Shown here: one piece after another, positions 1 to 8,077 of the stretch | Numbering within the stretch: position 1 is the stretch's first letter | Layout: every line of letters starts with the position of its first letter | From: Methylobacterium sp. WL1 | GTDB lineage: Bacteria > Pseudomonadota > Alphaproteobacteria > Rhizobiales > Beijerinckiaceae | DNA length: 64,000 nt | NCBI RefSeq assembly: GCF_008000895.1 | Contig: NZ_CP042823.1 | Coordinates: 1,499,001-1,563,000 of the forward strand | Direction of reading: 5' to 3' | Notes under the pieces: model-generated | The model's database searches: none | Seen by the model: only the letters and a program-made list of their open reading frames with translations | Told to the model about the DNA's origin: nothing | Position numbers and translations under genes: made by a program

Positions 1-1
1 A

Positions 2-607
2 GAAATTCAGCGTCACATAGAAGCAGGCAAGCCCGCACTAGTGTATTTTTCCTCTGCACCGGTAGTTCCGGACAGTCTCGACCAAGACCAATACGCCGCA
101 TTGAGAGCTTTCAAAACTTGGTGTCAGCAGCGCGGCCTAACACAGCCCTTCAGCGACACAACACAATTCCGAGACCTGCTTGTTAAACAGCTTGGAATAA
201 CCCTTAACCAGCACGAGTATCTAAGGAGCTTAATAGGCCCTTCTCTGGGCGAGAAAGAACCTGAGCAATCGCGCACGCGAGAGGTCACTATATCTGGAGA
301 CTGTATCGACCTGCTGTTAGCAGCTGCGGATGATCGAAATGGGTCGATAACCAGGATGTCTGCCTTAAACGGCGTGTCGATATTTGCGAACGGAAAATCA
401 TTTGTTGAGGAGCGCGACAGGCGATCCGAGGCTAGATGGGAAGCTGCGCTCGAAGAATTGGAGAACTATGGCTTGGTGCGCGATGCTGGTCATAGCAGAT
501 CGATATTTCAGTTGACCGCGAGTGGTTACAAGGCGGCTGATCAGGCGAAGGCTAAATTTGCCGATCAAACCATGGCACACGAAAATGAGAGCGACGCCAC
601 AGGCTAA
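2..607 (+). CDS. C-terminal part of a DUF4062-domain protein (5' end outside the window)
   Basis: The frame is open from base 2, so the gene starts upstream of the window and about 201 codons are visible. The motif AGKPALVYFSSAPVVP followed by D-x-x-QYAAL and a K-x-WC segment matches the C-terminal end of DUF4062, a family of unknown biochemistry often found in defence-type islands as a Rossmann-like N-terminal module. The remaining ~120 residues look like an alpha-helical winged-helix-type tail (EELENYGLVRDAG, then a beta wing). Base composition is clearly less GC-rich than the core genes, which suggests transfer. The GTG at 41 lies inside the conserved motif and is not the true start. Function is not known. 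Confidence 0.7.
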   Translation, partial: EIQRHIEAGKPALVYFSSAPVVPDSLDQDQYAALRAFKTWCQQRGLTQPFSDTTQFRDLLVKQLGITLNQHEYLRSLIGPSLGEKEPEQSRTREVTISGDCIDLLLAAADDRNGSITRMSALNGVSIFANGKSFVEERDRRSEARWEAALEELENYGLVRDAGHSRSIFQLTASGYKAADQAKAKFADQTMAHENESDATG

Positions 608-715
608 ACTGCTTTGAAGGCGAGTAGGCCGCAGCCCGGACCGTGAAGCCCTGGCGCGGCACAAGCCGCCGAATGGAGTGAAGGGGCTGTGCGGGGCGCA
701 TAGCCGCCGGGCGGC

Positions 716-1255
716 CTATTCGGTCGGGAAGTCGGGGGTGGCCTTGCCCTCCTTGCGGAGGTTCCAGCGCCGGCGCAGCTCCTCCTGGGCATTCCCCATG
801 CCCCTGTTCCACTCGGCCTGGCACATCCTGTCGATCTCGCCTGGCAAAGTCATCGTGGCGGCTCGCGTCGCTATCTTGGAGAAGGCGTTCGAGCCCTGTT
901 GCTTGATGGCCAGGCAGAACGCGCTCATGTCGGCGACCGCATCCTCGCGGGACACCACGCTCTTCAGGCGCTCGTCCAGGTCGATCTCCGCCATGTGCGC
1001 GAGGGCGACGGACCGGCGGCGATCGGCCTCTTCCTTCGAGATAACCGTGCCGTCACCGCCGCCCGCGGCGACCACGTTGGCGATGGCGCGCTCGATGCGC
1101 CATGCCATCACGTCGGCGATGCAGATTTTCCACGCCTTGCCGGTCGCGCGGTCGGCGCGCTCGACAGCCGGACAGCCCTGCGATAGCCATGTCTGCAGCG
1201 TGGTTTTGTTCACCCCCAGCAGGCCAGCGACCTCCATAAGGCTATGCGTTTGCAT
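716..1255 (-). CDS. Phage terminase small subunit, Nu1-like
   Basis: Predicted 179-aa DNA-packaging protein. The N-terminus (MEVAGLLGVNKTTLQTWLSQ) is a winged helix-turn-helix of the lambda Nu1 / terminase small subunit type, which recognises the phage pac/cos site. The rest is helical and charged. The ATG at 1255 is preferred over an upstream in-frame start at 1309 because GAGGAAA lies at proper spacing before it and the HTH begins at once. It is the last gene of the leftward phage cassette. No large terminase subunit is present in the window, which is why a satellite or a remnant is considered. HTH and Nu1 resemblance are read from sequence; the packaging role is inferred. Confidence 0.7.
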   Translation of the reverse strand: MQTHSLMEVAGLLGVNKTTLQTWLSQGCPAVERADRATGKAWKICIADVMAWRIERAIANVVAAGGGDGTVISKEEADRRRSVALAHMAEIDLDERLKSVVSREDAVADMSAFCLAIKQQGSNAFSKIATRAATMTLPGEIDRMCQAEWNRGMGNAQEELRRRWNLRKEGKATPDFPTE

Positions 1256-1405
1256 GTGAATTTCCTCTACGGCCCGGGCCGAGGGTGGTGGTGGTGAGTG
1301 GTGTTTCAAAATTTCTCAGAGGGTGAACTGGTGGGTCCGAATTTCCCTCACCCGCCCTCCGGAAGGACCCTGGATTTGGCTGGGTTGGGGTGGTCGCGGG
1401 GAGGG

Positions 1406-1645
1406 TCAGGCGGCCGTCAGCGGGTCTACGGCGAGCGACAGCAGGTCCTCACGCATGCCCTGACGCGCGGCGTCCAAGCGGCCTCGGAAGCGCTCTACGT
1501 GCGGCTCCAGGCGTCTCGTGCGGGCCGCTATGTCTACGAGGCGATCGGCGGCCATCTCCTTCGCCGGCACGTCGAAGGGCCAGCGGCGGAACAGGAGACC
1601 GCGCACGATGGCGCGGTCCGTCTCGTCGAGCGTCTGAATGTCCAT
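1406..1645 (-). CDS. Small phage-cassette protein of unknown function
   Basis: A 79-aa protein starting MDIQTLDETDRAIVRG. The start at 1645 is chosen because AGGAGC precedes it and it follows the stop of the upstream gene by 8 nt, as expected in an operon. An in-frame ATG at 1768 would overlap that gene widely. The product is charged, predicted mostly helical (VERFRGRLDAARQ), and has no signal or membrane segment. I do not recognise a family. Position between a prohead protease and a small terminase suggests an accessory morphogenesis protein. Confidence 0.55.
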   Translation of the reverse strand: MDIQTLDETDRAIVRGLLFRRWPFDVPAKEMAADRLVDIAARTRRLEPHVERFRGRLDAARQGMREDLLSLAVDPLTAA

Positions 1646-1653
1646 GGGCGCTC

Positions 1654-1914
1654 CTACTGGAGAGTGCGGGTCGCGGCAGGGCGAACCGCGAGCGCGAACA
1701 GGTCGAAGGCCGAAGCCAGGGTCCGAGTCTGGGCTACCGTCAGCACCTCGCCGTAGCCGATCGCCCACACGGCCATGGCGTCGGGCCGTGCGCTGGCGAT
1801 GAGGGGCAGGGCCGCCACGTCCTGGAGGGGCGCGGCGGCATTGTGGATCAGGCTGATGACGGCGTTGATCGCCGGCGTCTGGTCGTCGTCGGGCACCTCA
1901 TCGTCGTCGCTCAT
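1654..1914 (-). CDS. Small phage-cassette protein of unknown function
   Basis: An 86-aa acidic then hydrophobic protein (MSDDDEVPDDDQ at the N-terminus). Its ATG overlaps the TGA of the prohead protease gene in an ATGA arrangement, so the two are probably translationally coupled. The next gene starts 8 nt after its stop. No family is recognised. The alanine-rich helical C-terminal half could be a small structural or adaptor protein, but nothing in the sequence proves it. Confidence 0.55.
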   Translation of the reverse strand: MSDDDEVPDDDQTPAINAVISLIHNAAAPLQDVAALPLIASARPDAMAVWAIGYGEVLTVAQTRTLASAFDLFALAVRPAATRTLQ

Positions 1915-2693
1915 CGGCCGAGTAGGAACCCCTTGCGAACGGTACGGCGGGCCATCTTCGCTCCCGCCTCACGGTCGGCCGCCACGCGTGCCTTGGTGTC
2001 GCGCGCCGACTTCCGCTCGCCGGTCGGCGTCGCCCCTCGCAGCCGCTGCACCTGAGCCAGAGCCCGCTCGTGCGAGCTGACGGCGCGCTTCGGTACCGGC
2101 TTGCCGAGAAGGCGGGCCGCCATCGCCTGGCCGCGCTCGAAGTCGGTCGGCGGCTTGGGCTTCGGTGCCGACCTGGTGTTGTGAGCCGAACGGATCTGAG
2201 AGCCGGCATCCGCCGGCACGGGGACGGCGCTGATCTCCAGCGGTTCCCAATCGGTGACGAGCTTCAGGGGTACGTCACCATCCTGCTCGATCGTCTCGAT
2301 GCGGTGGGTCCAGTACCCGACGCTGACGTTCCGGATCACGCCCTCGCGGATCTTGGTCACGATGTCAGCGACGTCGCGGGCGCGGGAGAGCTGCACCAGG
2401 CAGACACCCTTCCCGTCCTCGATCCGGGCCGAGCCTCGCACCACGCTTCCGACGACTCGGGAGCATTCGGAGGCGTCGTGGGTGTCGATGAACGGCGCGC
2501 CTGCATTCAGGCGGTCGAGCCGTACGGCGCCGTCGTCCAGCGACAGCTCCTCATCGTACTCTTCGCCGTCCCAAGGGTCGTAGCGGCGAACCCGGGCGCC
2601 GGTCGTCCATACGACCTCGATCGTGTAGGCCTCCGCATCGAATGAAGCGGAGCGGAGGCGGGCGTTCCGGTGACGCGTCTTGTGATTGGCCAT
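1911..2693 (-). CDS. HK97-family prohead protease
   Basis: A 260-aa serine protease of the phage prohead type (peptidase family S78), which matures the capsid by cleaving scaffold and coat precursors. The two diagnostic regions are present: His72 in FIDTHD and Ser124 in RNVSVGY. A basic, probably disordered tail follows residue 185. In many alphaproteobacterial phages this protease is fused to the major capsid protein. Here the reading frame ends in a basic tail and no capsid domain follows. The start at 2693 is supported by GGGAGGAT upstream. It lies 2 nt after the stop of the coiled-coil gene and overlaps the next gene by ATGA. Confidence 0.8.
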   Translation of the reverse strand: MANHKTRHRNARLRSASFDAEAYTIEVVWTTGARVRRYDPWDGEEYDEELSLDDGAVRLDRLNAGAPFIDTHDASECSRVVGSVVRGSARIEDGKGVCLVQLSRARDVADIVTKIREGVIRNVSVGYWTHRIETIEQDGDVPLKLVTDWEPLEISAVPVPADAGSQIRSAHNTRSAPKPKPPTDFERGQAMAARLLGKPVPKRAVSSHERALAQVQRLRGATPTGERKSARDTKARVAADREAGAKMARRTVRKGFLLGR

Positions 2694-2695
2694 GG

Positions 2696-3541
2696 TCAGA
2701 TCCTCCCGCCGATGTGCGCCATGGAGCGGGGCGCACCACCACCGAGCGGCGGGTTGGCCAGGCTCGGCGAATGTTGGTGGAAGCTGTTGAAGGTCGGGCC
2801 GGGCGGCGCCAGGAAGCCGGGATGCGGCGTCCAGAAGGGCGCGTCGGCAAAGCCGAGGCCTGGCAACGCCACCAGGTGGCGCAGGGGCACGTGCGGGATC
2901 GCCGGCACGCCCGGGGACGTCATCTCCTCGCTGCGCTCCTGGCGCTCGTAGTCAGACGGGTCGCCGATCCGCTGATACACCTCCTGCTTGGTGACCTTGC
3001 TGACCCAGACGTGCCGCTTGAACTTGCGAGTGGTCGGCCGGACCTCGGCGCGCCCGCGGAACGGCTCGAACTCCATGGAGATCAGCGCGGCGTGGTCCGG
3101 TAGCCGGGCATTGGCTGCCTCGACTTGCTGGCCGATCTCCGTCGTGCGCGCCAGCAGCTCGGTCAGCTCGCGGGCGAGGCGCGGGTATTCCTCGCGGTAG
3201 AGCCGGGCTGCCTCCTCGGCCGCCGTCCGGGCGGCGTCGTAGGACTCCCGGCGGGCGGCCTGGTCGGCGGCGTAGCGCTCGGCCGTATCCAAGGCCTCAT
3301 GCTCGGCCACGAGCTTCGCGCGGCGGTTGGCGTCGACCTCCCCTGCGATCCGAGCGCGACGGATCCGAGCGTCCAGCGCCTCGATCGCCGCGATGTCGCC
3401 GGCGTCGATCAGCGCGGGACGCTCAGCCTCCAGCTCGGCGAGCATGGCGGCGCGCGGGTGGGCGGCTTCGTCCAGCGCCGCGATCTCGGCGAGGACGGTG
3501 GCGGCCGTGCGGATGGGCGCAGCCTTCGATTGGGTTCTCAT
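2696..3541 (-). CDS. Coiled-coil phage-cassette protein, possible scaffold
   Basis: A 281-aa protein. Residues ~10-150 are almost entirely Ala/Glu/Arg-rich heptad-like helix (AAIEALDARIRRARIAGE, LARELTELLARTTEIGQQVE), consistent with a long coiled coil. The C-terminal ~70 residues are Pro/Gly/His-rich and probably disordered. The start at 3541 has GGAG at normal spacing. Its place immediately upstream of a prohead protease is where scaffold proteins usually lie, so a scaffold or size-determination role is plausible but only inferred. No family is recognised. Confidence 0.6.
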   Translation of the reverse strand: MRTQSKAAPIRTAATVLAEIAALDEAAHPRAAMLAELEAERPALIDAGDIAAIEALDARIRRARIAGEVDANRRAKLVAEHEALDTAERYAADQAARRESYDAARTAAEEAARLYREEYPRLARELTELLARTTEIGQQVEAANARLPDHAALISMEFEPFRGRAEVRPTTRKFKRHVWVSKVTKQEVYQRIGDPSDYERQERSEEMTSPGVPAIPHVPLRHLVALPGLGFADAPFWTPHPGFLAPPGPTFNSFHQHSPSLANPPLGGGAPRSMAHIGGRI

Positions 3542-3581
3542 GGGATCTCCGGAGCGTGATGGCGGGACGGTCGGCGACCGA

Positions 3582-3782
3582 TCATTTGCCGGTCGGCACC
3601 TCGTCCGGGATCAGCTCCAGGACCTCGCCGCCGAAGCGGTCGATGATCCGGTCGGCCTCGTCGGCCTCCAGCACGATCTCCGTGCCGGGCGGGGCGTAGA
3701 AGGCTACGGGCATGCCGTAGCCGGCATGCTCTCCGTCCGTGACGGCAACGGTGACGTTCGCGGTGATGCGCTTCTTCGGCAT
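3582..3782 (-). CDS. Small phage-cassette protein of unknown function
   Basis: A 66-aa protein (MPKKRITANVTVAVTDGEHAG) with a predicted beta-rich N-terminal half and a short acidic helix (EADEADRIIDRFGG). It is the first gene of the leftward cassette, 40 nt upstream of the coiled-coil gene. GAGAG precedes the ATG. It resembles the small proteins often found next to head genes, but no family is recognised. Confidence 0.55.
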   Translation of the reverse strand: MPKKRITANVTVAVTDGEHAGYGMPVAFYAPPGTEIVLEADEADRIIDRFGGEVLELIPDEVPTGK

Positions 3783-4169
3783 GACGATCTCTCAGCTGTG
3801 ATGATGCGGCTCGCGCACGGCTTGTCCCCCCGTGACGAATGTCGACGCGAGGCGGGGAGCCATGCTTTCCGTTGTTCGAGGGGGCCGCTTGCCCCGTCAG
3901 AGAGCGCCTCGCGCCATCTCTTCCCGGCCGTTCGGCCGGATCTCTGTCGCTACACGCCGAGGAACCGTGCCGAACTCTCGGACGGACGGGCATGCAGGTA
4001 TCTGCTGGTGGTGCTGACGCTTACGTGGTCGAGCGTCGCCTGCACTCTTCAGCGAAATGAGCCATGCAAAGCCTATGTCTCAGCGAGCCATGCACTGCAT
4101 GGCCTACTGCCGTGGGGGCCCGTGCCGCATCTCATTCCAGCGACCGACCCGGTTCGCAGGAGGAAGACG
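3783..4169. other. Divergent control region of the phage cassette
   Basis: 387 nt between the leftward cassette and a small rightward gene, with no convincing coding frame. It must hold the promoters for both directions. The visible structure is a perfect palindrome at 4087-4103 with an extra half site at 4061-4068, and an AGGAGG ribosome-binding site just before 4170. Confidence 0.5.
4061..4103. promoter_or_regulatory. Candidate operator: palindrome GCCATGCA-C-TGCATGGC plus half site
   Basis: Positions 4087-4103 form a perfect 8+1+8 inverted repeat, and the same half site GCCATGCA recurs at 4061-4068, 26 bp away. This arrangement, 66 bp upstream of a small rightward gene and inside a divergent phage control region, is typical of a dimeric repressor operator. 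No repressor gene is obvious nearby. Confidence 0.4.
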
Positions 4170-4349
4170 ATGACGGAAGACGAAGGGCGCAAGATGCTCG
4201 CGGATCTGATTGAGCAGGAGGACTTCGAGGACGACGATCCAGAGGGCGATGGCGGGGCGGATACAATCCTCGATCCGCACAACATGCCGGTCGACGATGT
4301 CATACGCGAGCTGCAGCGCCGTGGCGTGACGATCGAGACGTTCGACTAG
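4170..4349 (+). CDS. Small acidic protein of unknown function
   Basis: A 59-aa, strongly acidic protein (MTEDEGRKMLADLIEQEDFE ...). The ATG at 4170 is chosen over a long upstream extension because a near-perfect Shine-Dalgarno AGGAGG lies 8 nt before it. It is the only rightward gene of the cassette, convergent with the integrase. Size, charge and position would suit a small excision or antirepressor protein, but no HTH is visible and no function can be assigned. Confidence 0.55.
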   Translation: MTEDEGRKMLADLIEQEDFEDDDPEGDGGADTILDPHNMPVDDVIRELQRRGVTIETFD

Positions 4350-4383
4350 GAGCAGGGGCTCTCCCGGCCAGGGCTTGGGCGAC

Positions 4384-5370
4384 CTACAGGAAGCCCTTGC
4401 CCGCATGATCCTTGAAGGCCTGCGCGCGGCGATCGTACGTCGCCAGCGTCTCCAGCTTCACGTGCCGAGTGACGTGCGTGATCTTCAGCAGGTCAGCGCC
4501 CGCCTCGAGCGCGCTGGTCACGAACCCCGCCCGCAGGCTGTGGCCTGAGAACAGGTCCGGATCCAGCCCGGCCGCGGCGGCGCGATCCTTCACCACCTGA
4601 GCGACCGAATGCGCGCTGATCGCCACCGCGCCAACTCGACCGCCCTTCGCGATGGGGCGGAACACTGGGCCCGTCCGGATCTCGGCGGCCGACAACCACG
4701 CATCGAGGGCCTGGACCGGCCGGAGCCGCGAGCCGGCCGGCACGGCGACCGTCTGCCCCTCGCCGGCCTGGTCCGTCTTCGAGCGCAGGATGTGGATCAC
4801 GATGCCTTCGGGCGCGCGCTCCAGGTCCTCGACACGCAACGCCACCAGCTCGGAGCGCCGGAGCGCCGCCGCGAAGCCGATCGCCAGCAGGGCGCGATCC
4901 CGCTTGCCGATTAGCGTGTCCGGGATCTTCTTCAGCATCCGCTTCAGCAGCTCGGCCGTCACAGGCGCCTTGCGGTCGGCCTTCGAGCCGAGGCGCCGCC
5001 GGATGCCACGCATGGTGTTGCGGATCGCCTCGGTGCTGGTGGGCGGCTCGTGGCCGGCGGCGCGGTGGGCGCACGCTAGCGCGGCCACGTGCAGGCTCAT
5101 GGTCGACGCCTTCCGGCCCTCGCCCGCCATGTGCCCGAGGTAGGCGGCTACAGCCTCGACGCTGGCCGGAAACGGGTCGGCGATGCCCGTGGAGCGGCAC
5201 CAGGCGCAGAACGCTGAGAAGGCACCACGGTAAGCCTCGACGGTCCGCTCGGCCTTCGAGGCGCCGGCGAAGGCCTTGGCCGCGGCCAGAGCCTCCTCGA
5301 ACGCCGGGCTGTAGACGACGAGTTCGGCGCGCGCGTGCTCATCCGGCGCGACCGCAATCGGCACGTTCAT
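4384..5370 (-). CDS. Tyrosine recombinase / phage-type integrase
   Basis: A 328-aa site-specific recombinase. The N-terminal SAM-like core-binding domain spans ~20-125 and the catalytic domain ~135-315. The catalytic set is complete: Arg171 in AALRRSEL, Lys198 in RSKTD, His277 and Arg280 in GHSLRAGF, His303 in THVTRHV and nucleophile Tyr312 in TYDRR. It probably integrates and excises the cassette to its left. The attachment site was not found; no tRNA and no clear direct repeat flanks the cassette. Composition is high-GC like the cassette and unlike the AT-richer flanks. Confidence 0.9.
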   Translation of the reverse strand: MNVPIAVAPDEHARAELVVYSPAFEEALAAAKAFAGASKAERTVEAYRGAFSAFCAWCRSTGIADPFPASVEAVAAYLGHMAGEGRKASTMSLHVAALACAHRAAGHEPPTSTEAIRNTMRGIRRRLGSKADRKAPVTAELLKRMLKKIPDTLIGKRDRALLAIGFAAALRRSELVALRVEDLERAPEGIVIHILRSKTDQAGEGQTVAVPAGSRLRPVQALDAWLSAAEIRTGPVFRPIAKGGRVGAVAISAHSVAQVVKDRAAAAGLDPDLFSGHSLRAGFVTSALEAGADLLKITHVTRHVKLETLATYDRRAQAFKDHAGKGFL

Positions 5371-5501
5371 GGGCGTCTCACGGTGGCAGGAAAGACGGTC
5401 GGCGAGGCTGATTTTTAGTTACGACAATGGGATTTAGAGGGGGCAATACTGTCTATGCGGATGGGTTCGTGCAGACACGCAAAAACGAAAACTGGAAAAG
5501 G

Positions 5502-5535
5502 GACGCCCCGCGAGTCGGTTCGGCTGCGGGGCGTC
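5502..5535. terminator. Strong hairpin, likely terminator
   Basis: Arms GACGCCCCGC (5502-5511) and GCGGGGCGTC (5526-5535) pair perfectly over 10 bp around a 14-nt loop. An A-rich stretch precedes it on the + strand, so it would act best on leftward transcripts. It may insulate the integrase. Confidence 0.5.
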
Positions 5536-5712
5536 ATGGTCCAGGACGATCGAGCGTCGGGGAGTTGCCGTCGCGCACGGCCGGGCGGCCCGGGCGCGGA
5601 GCGCCGGGCGGCAAGGGCCGGATCAGGACGGTAAAGCAGGCGGTGCGCGTGGATCGCGTCTTGGCCTCACGGGTCCGTGAACGGAGCGGTGAGGGGCCTG
5701 CGGGCATGAAAA

Positions 5713-5739
5713 AGCCCCGCGCGGTGTTCCGCCGGGGCT
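5713..5739 (-). terminator. Intrinsic terminator for leftward transcription
   Basis: AGCCCCG (5713-5719) pairs with CGGGGCT (5733-5739). On the minus strand the stem is followed by a run of T from the adjacent AAAAA. This is a standard rho-independent terminator for transcripts coming from the right. Confidence 0.6.
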
Positions 5740-6326
5740 GCTGACCTACTGGGTCGCCTAAGAACTACCGCAAGCGGTAGTCCCGGTCCAGTGCCGAACC
5801 GCTGGGCGCAGTTCGACTCAAGTGTCCTACGTCAAGCGATAAACCGCAGTCAATGGCGGCTGGGCGCACGTCCCGTGACCCTGAATTTTTACATCAGAAC
5901 CGCCGACAGCGCTACCCGGCTCGATGGTCATGCTTTCGACCGCAAGATGGTAGAGTGGCTAACTATGTAGCTCCGCCCGATCTCGACGCAGCCCTCGTCG
6001 ACATCCCAGCGTACGATCGCCTCGCCCCGCCGATTGTTAGTCGGCGTCGATGTCATCAGCGGCGGTGCCGTCGACCACGCGTCGTAAGCGCAGCGCCATT
6101 GCCTGCATCAGCTTTGAGGCAGCACCAGCTTGCCAGAGAAGCAGGCACCTAAATTTACCTCCGCCCGTCACTTAAGTTGCCTTGCCGCCGCGGTATCGAT
6201 CAATCTGCGAATTTTCGCTTCGCTTCGGCTGAGCCAGACAGCTGCTGTTTGCAACTTGCGTGTTAATTTACAACGGCATATCGGCTCTGCCGATCGGATG
6301 TGGGACAGCAGGATCGAGCGAGGCAG

Positions 6327-7037
6327 ATGATGTTGTGGGGAAACAAAAAAGAAGCAAAGCTGCCGACATATCGGCTCGCAAATGAACTTAAGTCGCCGGA
6401 ATTTCAAAGGGCTGCAGCCAAATCAGCGCGTGATCGACGCAGCCTCATCTCAATTGGCGTCATAGATGACGAGCCATTTTAACCGCGCCAAAATCTTGAG
6501 AATGTAGGCTACAAAGTATCATTACTGAATGATCCAAGCAATATTGATGTCGTAAAACCTCATCAGATAGTACTCTGCGATCTTCAGGGAGTTGGCCAGT
6601 CACTCGATCGAAAAAGGCAGGGATCCTTTCTTATTAGAGAGATAAGGTCCAACTATCCAGACAAATATGTGGTCGCCTATACCGGTGGAACCATGAATTC
6701 GAGCATCATTCGTGACTCGAACCAAGCGGCTGACGCCTTCTTGAAGAAGGACGTCGATATCGAGACGTGGACAGATAAACTTGATAGTATAATTGGAAAT
6801 CTTGTAGATCCTTTTAAAGTATGGTCTCGCCAAAGATTGGCATTGGTAGACAGAGAGGTGGATACTTTCACAATACTGCAGCTCGAAGATGCGTTTGTAC
6901 GGTCAGTCGCCGATCGTGAAGATCCAAGTCAGTCCAAGTTGGCTGAGCTCATCAAATCAGATCGGATCAGCGGTGACGTGCGCGCAATAATCCAATCGCT
7001 GCTAGCATCAGCTATCTTCAAGGTACTCGTGGGATAA
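6327..7037 (+). pseudogene. Response-regulator receiver protein interrupted by an in-frame TAA
   Basis: One continuous frame runs from 6327 to 7037 except for a single TAA at 6480-6482. Read through it, the protein has a full receiver domain: acidic pair in GVIDDEPF, phospho-acceptor Asp in VLCDLQG, Thr in AYTGG and Lys in FLKKD. A helical C-terminal domain of ~100 residues follows instead of a DNA-binding domain. All signature residues flank the stop, so this looks like one substitution in an otherwise intact gene. A GTG at 6669 could only make the C-terminal part. The stop lies 2 nt before the kinase gene, so both belong to one operon. Composition is AT-richer than the core. Confidence 0.7.
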
Positions 7038-7039
7038 AG

Positions 7040-8077
7040 ATGTACGCTTTACCTGTTATTACCGTCAGAGCAGGAAGGACGCAGCTTTTTCAAGGCCTTC
7101 TTGTTCAACTTCCGATAGAATTGACCTCAAGCGCTCAACTCAACTTCTACGCCAACATGACGAAGAAGGGCTGGGGCACATGTCCACAAGGCTATTACGT
7201 TTACGTAGACGATAGCTCGGACGGAACAAGATTTGTGATGCCAGGACTAATGATAGAGGGACTAAAAAATTCGAAAAAGAATTTTCATATACAAAAAGTC
7301 ACGCACACGAAAGAAGCCATACAAGCTTATGCAAAGTCTATTACTGATCAAGCTGACACAATTGAAAAACAAAAAAACTCTGAAATTTCTTTGCTGATCC
7401 ACGATCTCCGTGCACTCTCTTCTGCTATTTATAATTCGGCAGAGGAGGCAAGGAGCGCCGCAATAAACGGCGATTTTAGTACATGCAATACTAGAGTTGA
7501 AACAGTTATTGCAACTCACACCATGCTTTCAATACGCATTGATATGTTGGACGTTTCCACAAATCAGATAACATTAGCCACCGCTGATCTCATACCTGTT
7601 TTTAAGAAGCTTGATAAAGTAGTCAGATGTTTTCGGCCTAAAGCATCTGCTCGCAACATATCTCTCAGTCTGCGTTCTTTAACAGGATTTTCCAACTCTA
7701 AGATTTATGGGCCTGCCATTTTTGAGCTGGTAGCATACTCCATCATTGATAATGCCGTGAAGTATTCAGCGGACGGCAAGTCTATATTTGTCGAAATTGA
7801 GGACCAAGATCGAGACGTTATCATACGGATTAAATCAATGGGTCCCATGATTGCGCCTGATGAGCGACGGAAAATTTTCAACCGCGGGTATCGTGGGGCT
7901 TTTGCTGTTAGCTCTGGGCAGGCCGGCACAGGTATCGGTCTAAGTTTGGCGCAGGAACTGGTAGAGAATTATTTTGACGGCGTGATCACTGCACATCAAG
8001 ACAACGTAGCTCAACTTATTAATGGCTTTTCGTACTTTGAAACAACATTCGAAATAGTTGTGCCCCGTGATGGATGA
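7040..8077 (+). CDS. Histidine-kinase-like ATPase, partner of the broken receiver gene
   Basis: A 345-aa cytoplasmic protein with no membrane segment. Residues 1-100 are a sensor-like region of unknown fold. A dimerisation helix follows with a probable phospho-acceptor His121 (LLIHDLRALSSAI), then a HATPase domain with N-box (SIIDNAVKYS, Asn238) and G2 box (GTGIGLSLAQEL, ~296-307). The G1 box is altered (KSMGPMI instead of the usual DNGPGI), so ATP binding may be unusual. It starts 2 nt after the receiver frame and overlaps a third reading frame at 8070, so the module was probably a three-gene operon. Low GC points to horizontal origin. Confidence 0.75.
   Translation: MYALPVITVRAGRTQLFQGLLVQLPIELTSSAQLNFYANMTKKGWGTCPQGYYVYVDDSSDGTRFVMPGLMIEGLKNSKKNFHIQKVTHTKEAIQAYAKSITDQADTIEKQKNSEISLLIHDLRALSSAIYNSAEEARSAAINGDFSTCNTRVETVIATHTMLSIRIDMLDVSTNQITLATADLIPVFKKLDKVVRCFRPKASARNISLSLRSLTGFSNSKIYGPAIFELVAYSIIDNAVKYSADGKSIFVEIEDQDRDVIIRIKSMGPMIAPDERRKIFNRGYRGAFAVSSGQAGTGIGLSLAQELVENYFDGVITAHQDNVAQLINGFSYFETTFEIVVPRDG

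Larger units (their letters stand above)
5371..6326. other. Non-coding stretch right of the integrase
   Basis: 956 nt without a credible gene. Open frames exist but have no ribosome-binding site and no protein-like composition. It holds two strong hairpins (5502-5535 and 5713-5739) and a perfect palindrome at 5764-5781 (ACTACCGC-AA-GCGGTAGT). At about 5850 the base composition drops towards that of the two-component module. The right end of the integrated element probably lies between 5380 and 5900, but I could not find a matching repeat at the left end. Confidence 0.5.

Noticed and set aside
5427..5744. 105-codon frame right of the integrase as a gene
   Set aside because: It runs through two strong hairpins, has no good ribosome-binding site and no recognisable motif.
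608..5900. Attachment-site direct repeats and a tRNA target for the integrase
   Set aside because: I compared 608-715 with 5371-5900 by eye and found no convincing shared core; no tRNA-like fold or GTTCRANNC box is present.
5853..6152. 99-codon frame before the receiver gene
   Set aside because: Biased composition and no start signal; no family motif on either strand, although decayed coding sequence cannot be excluded.
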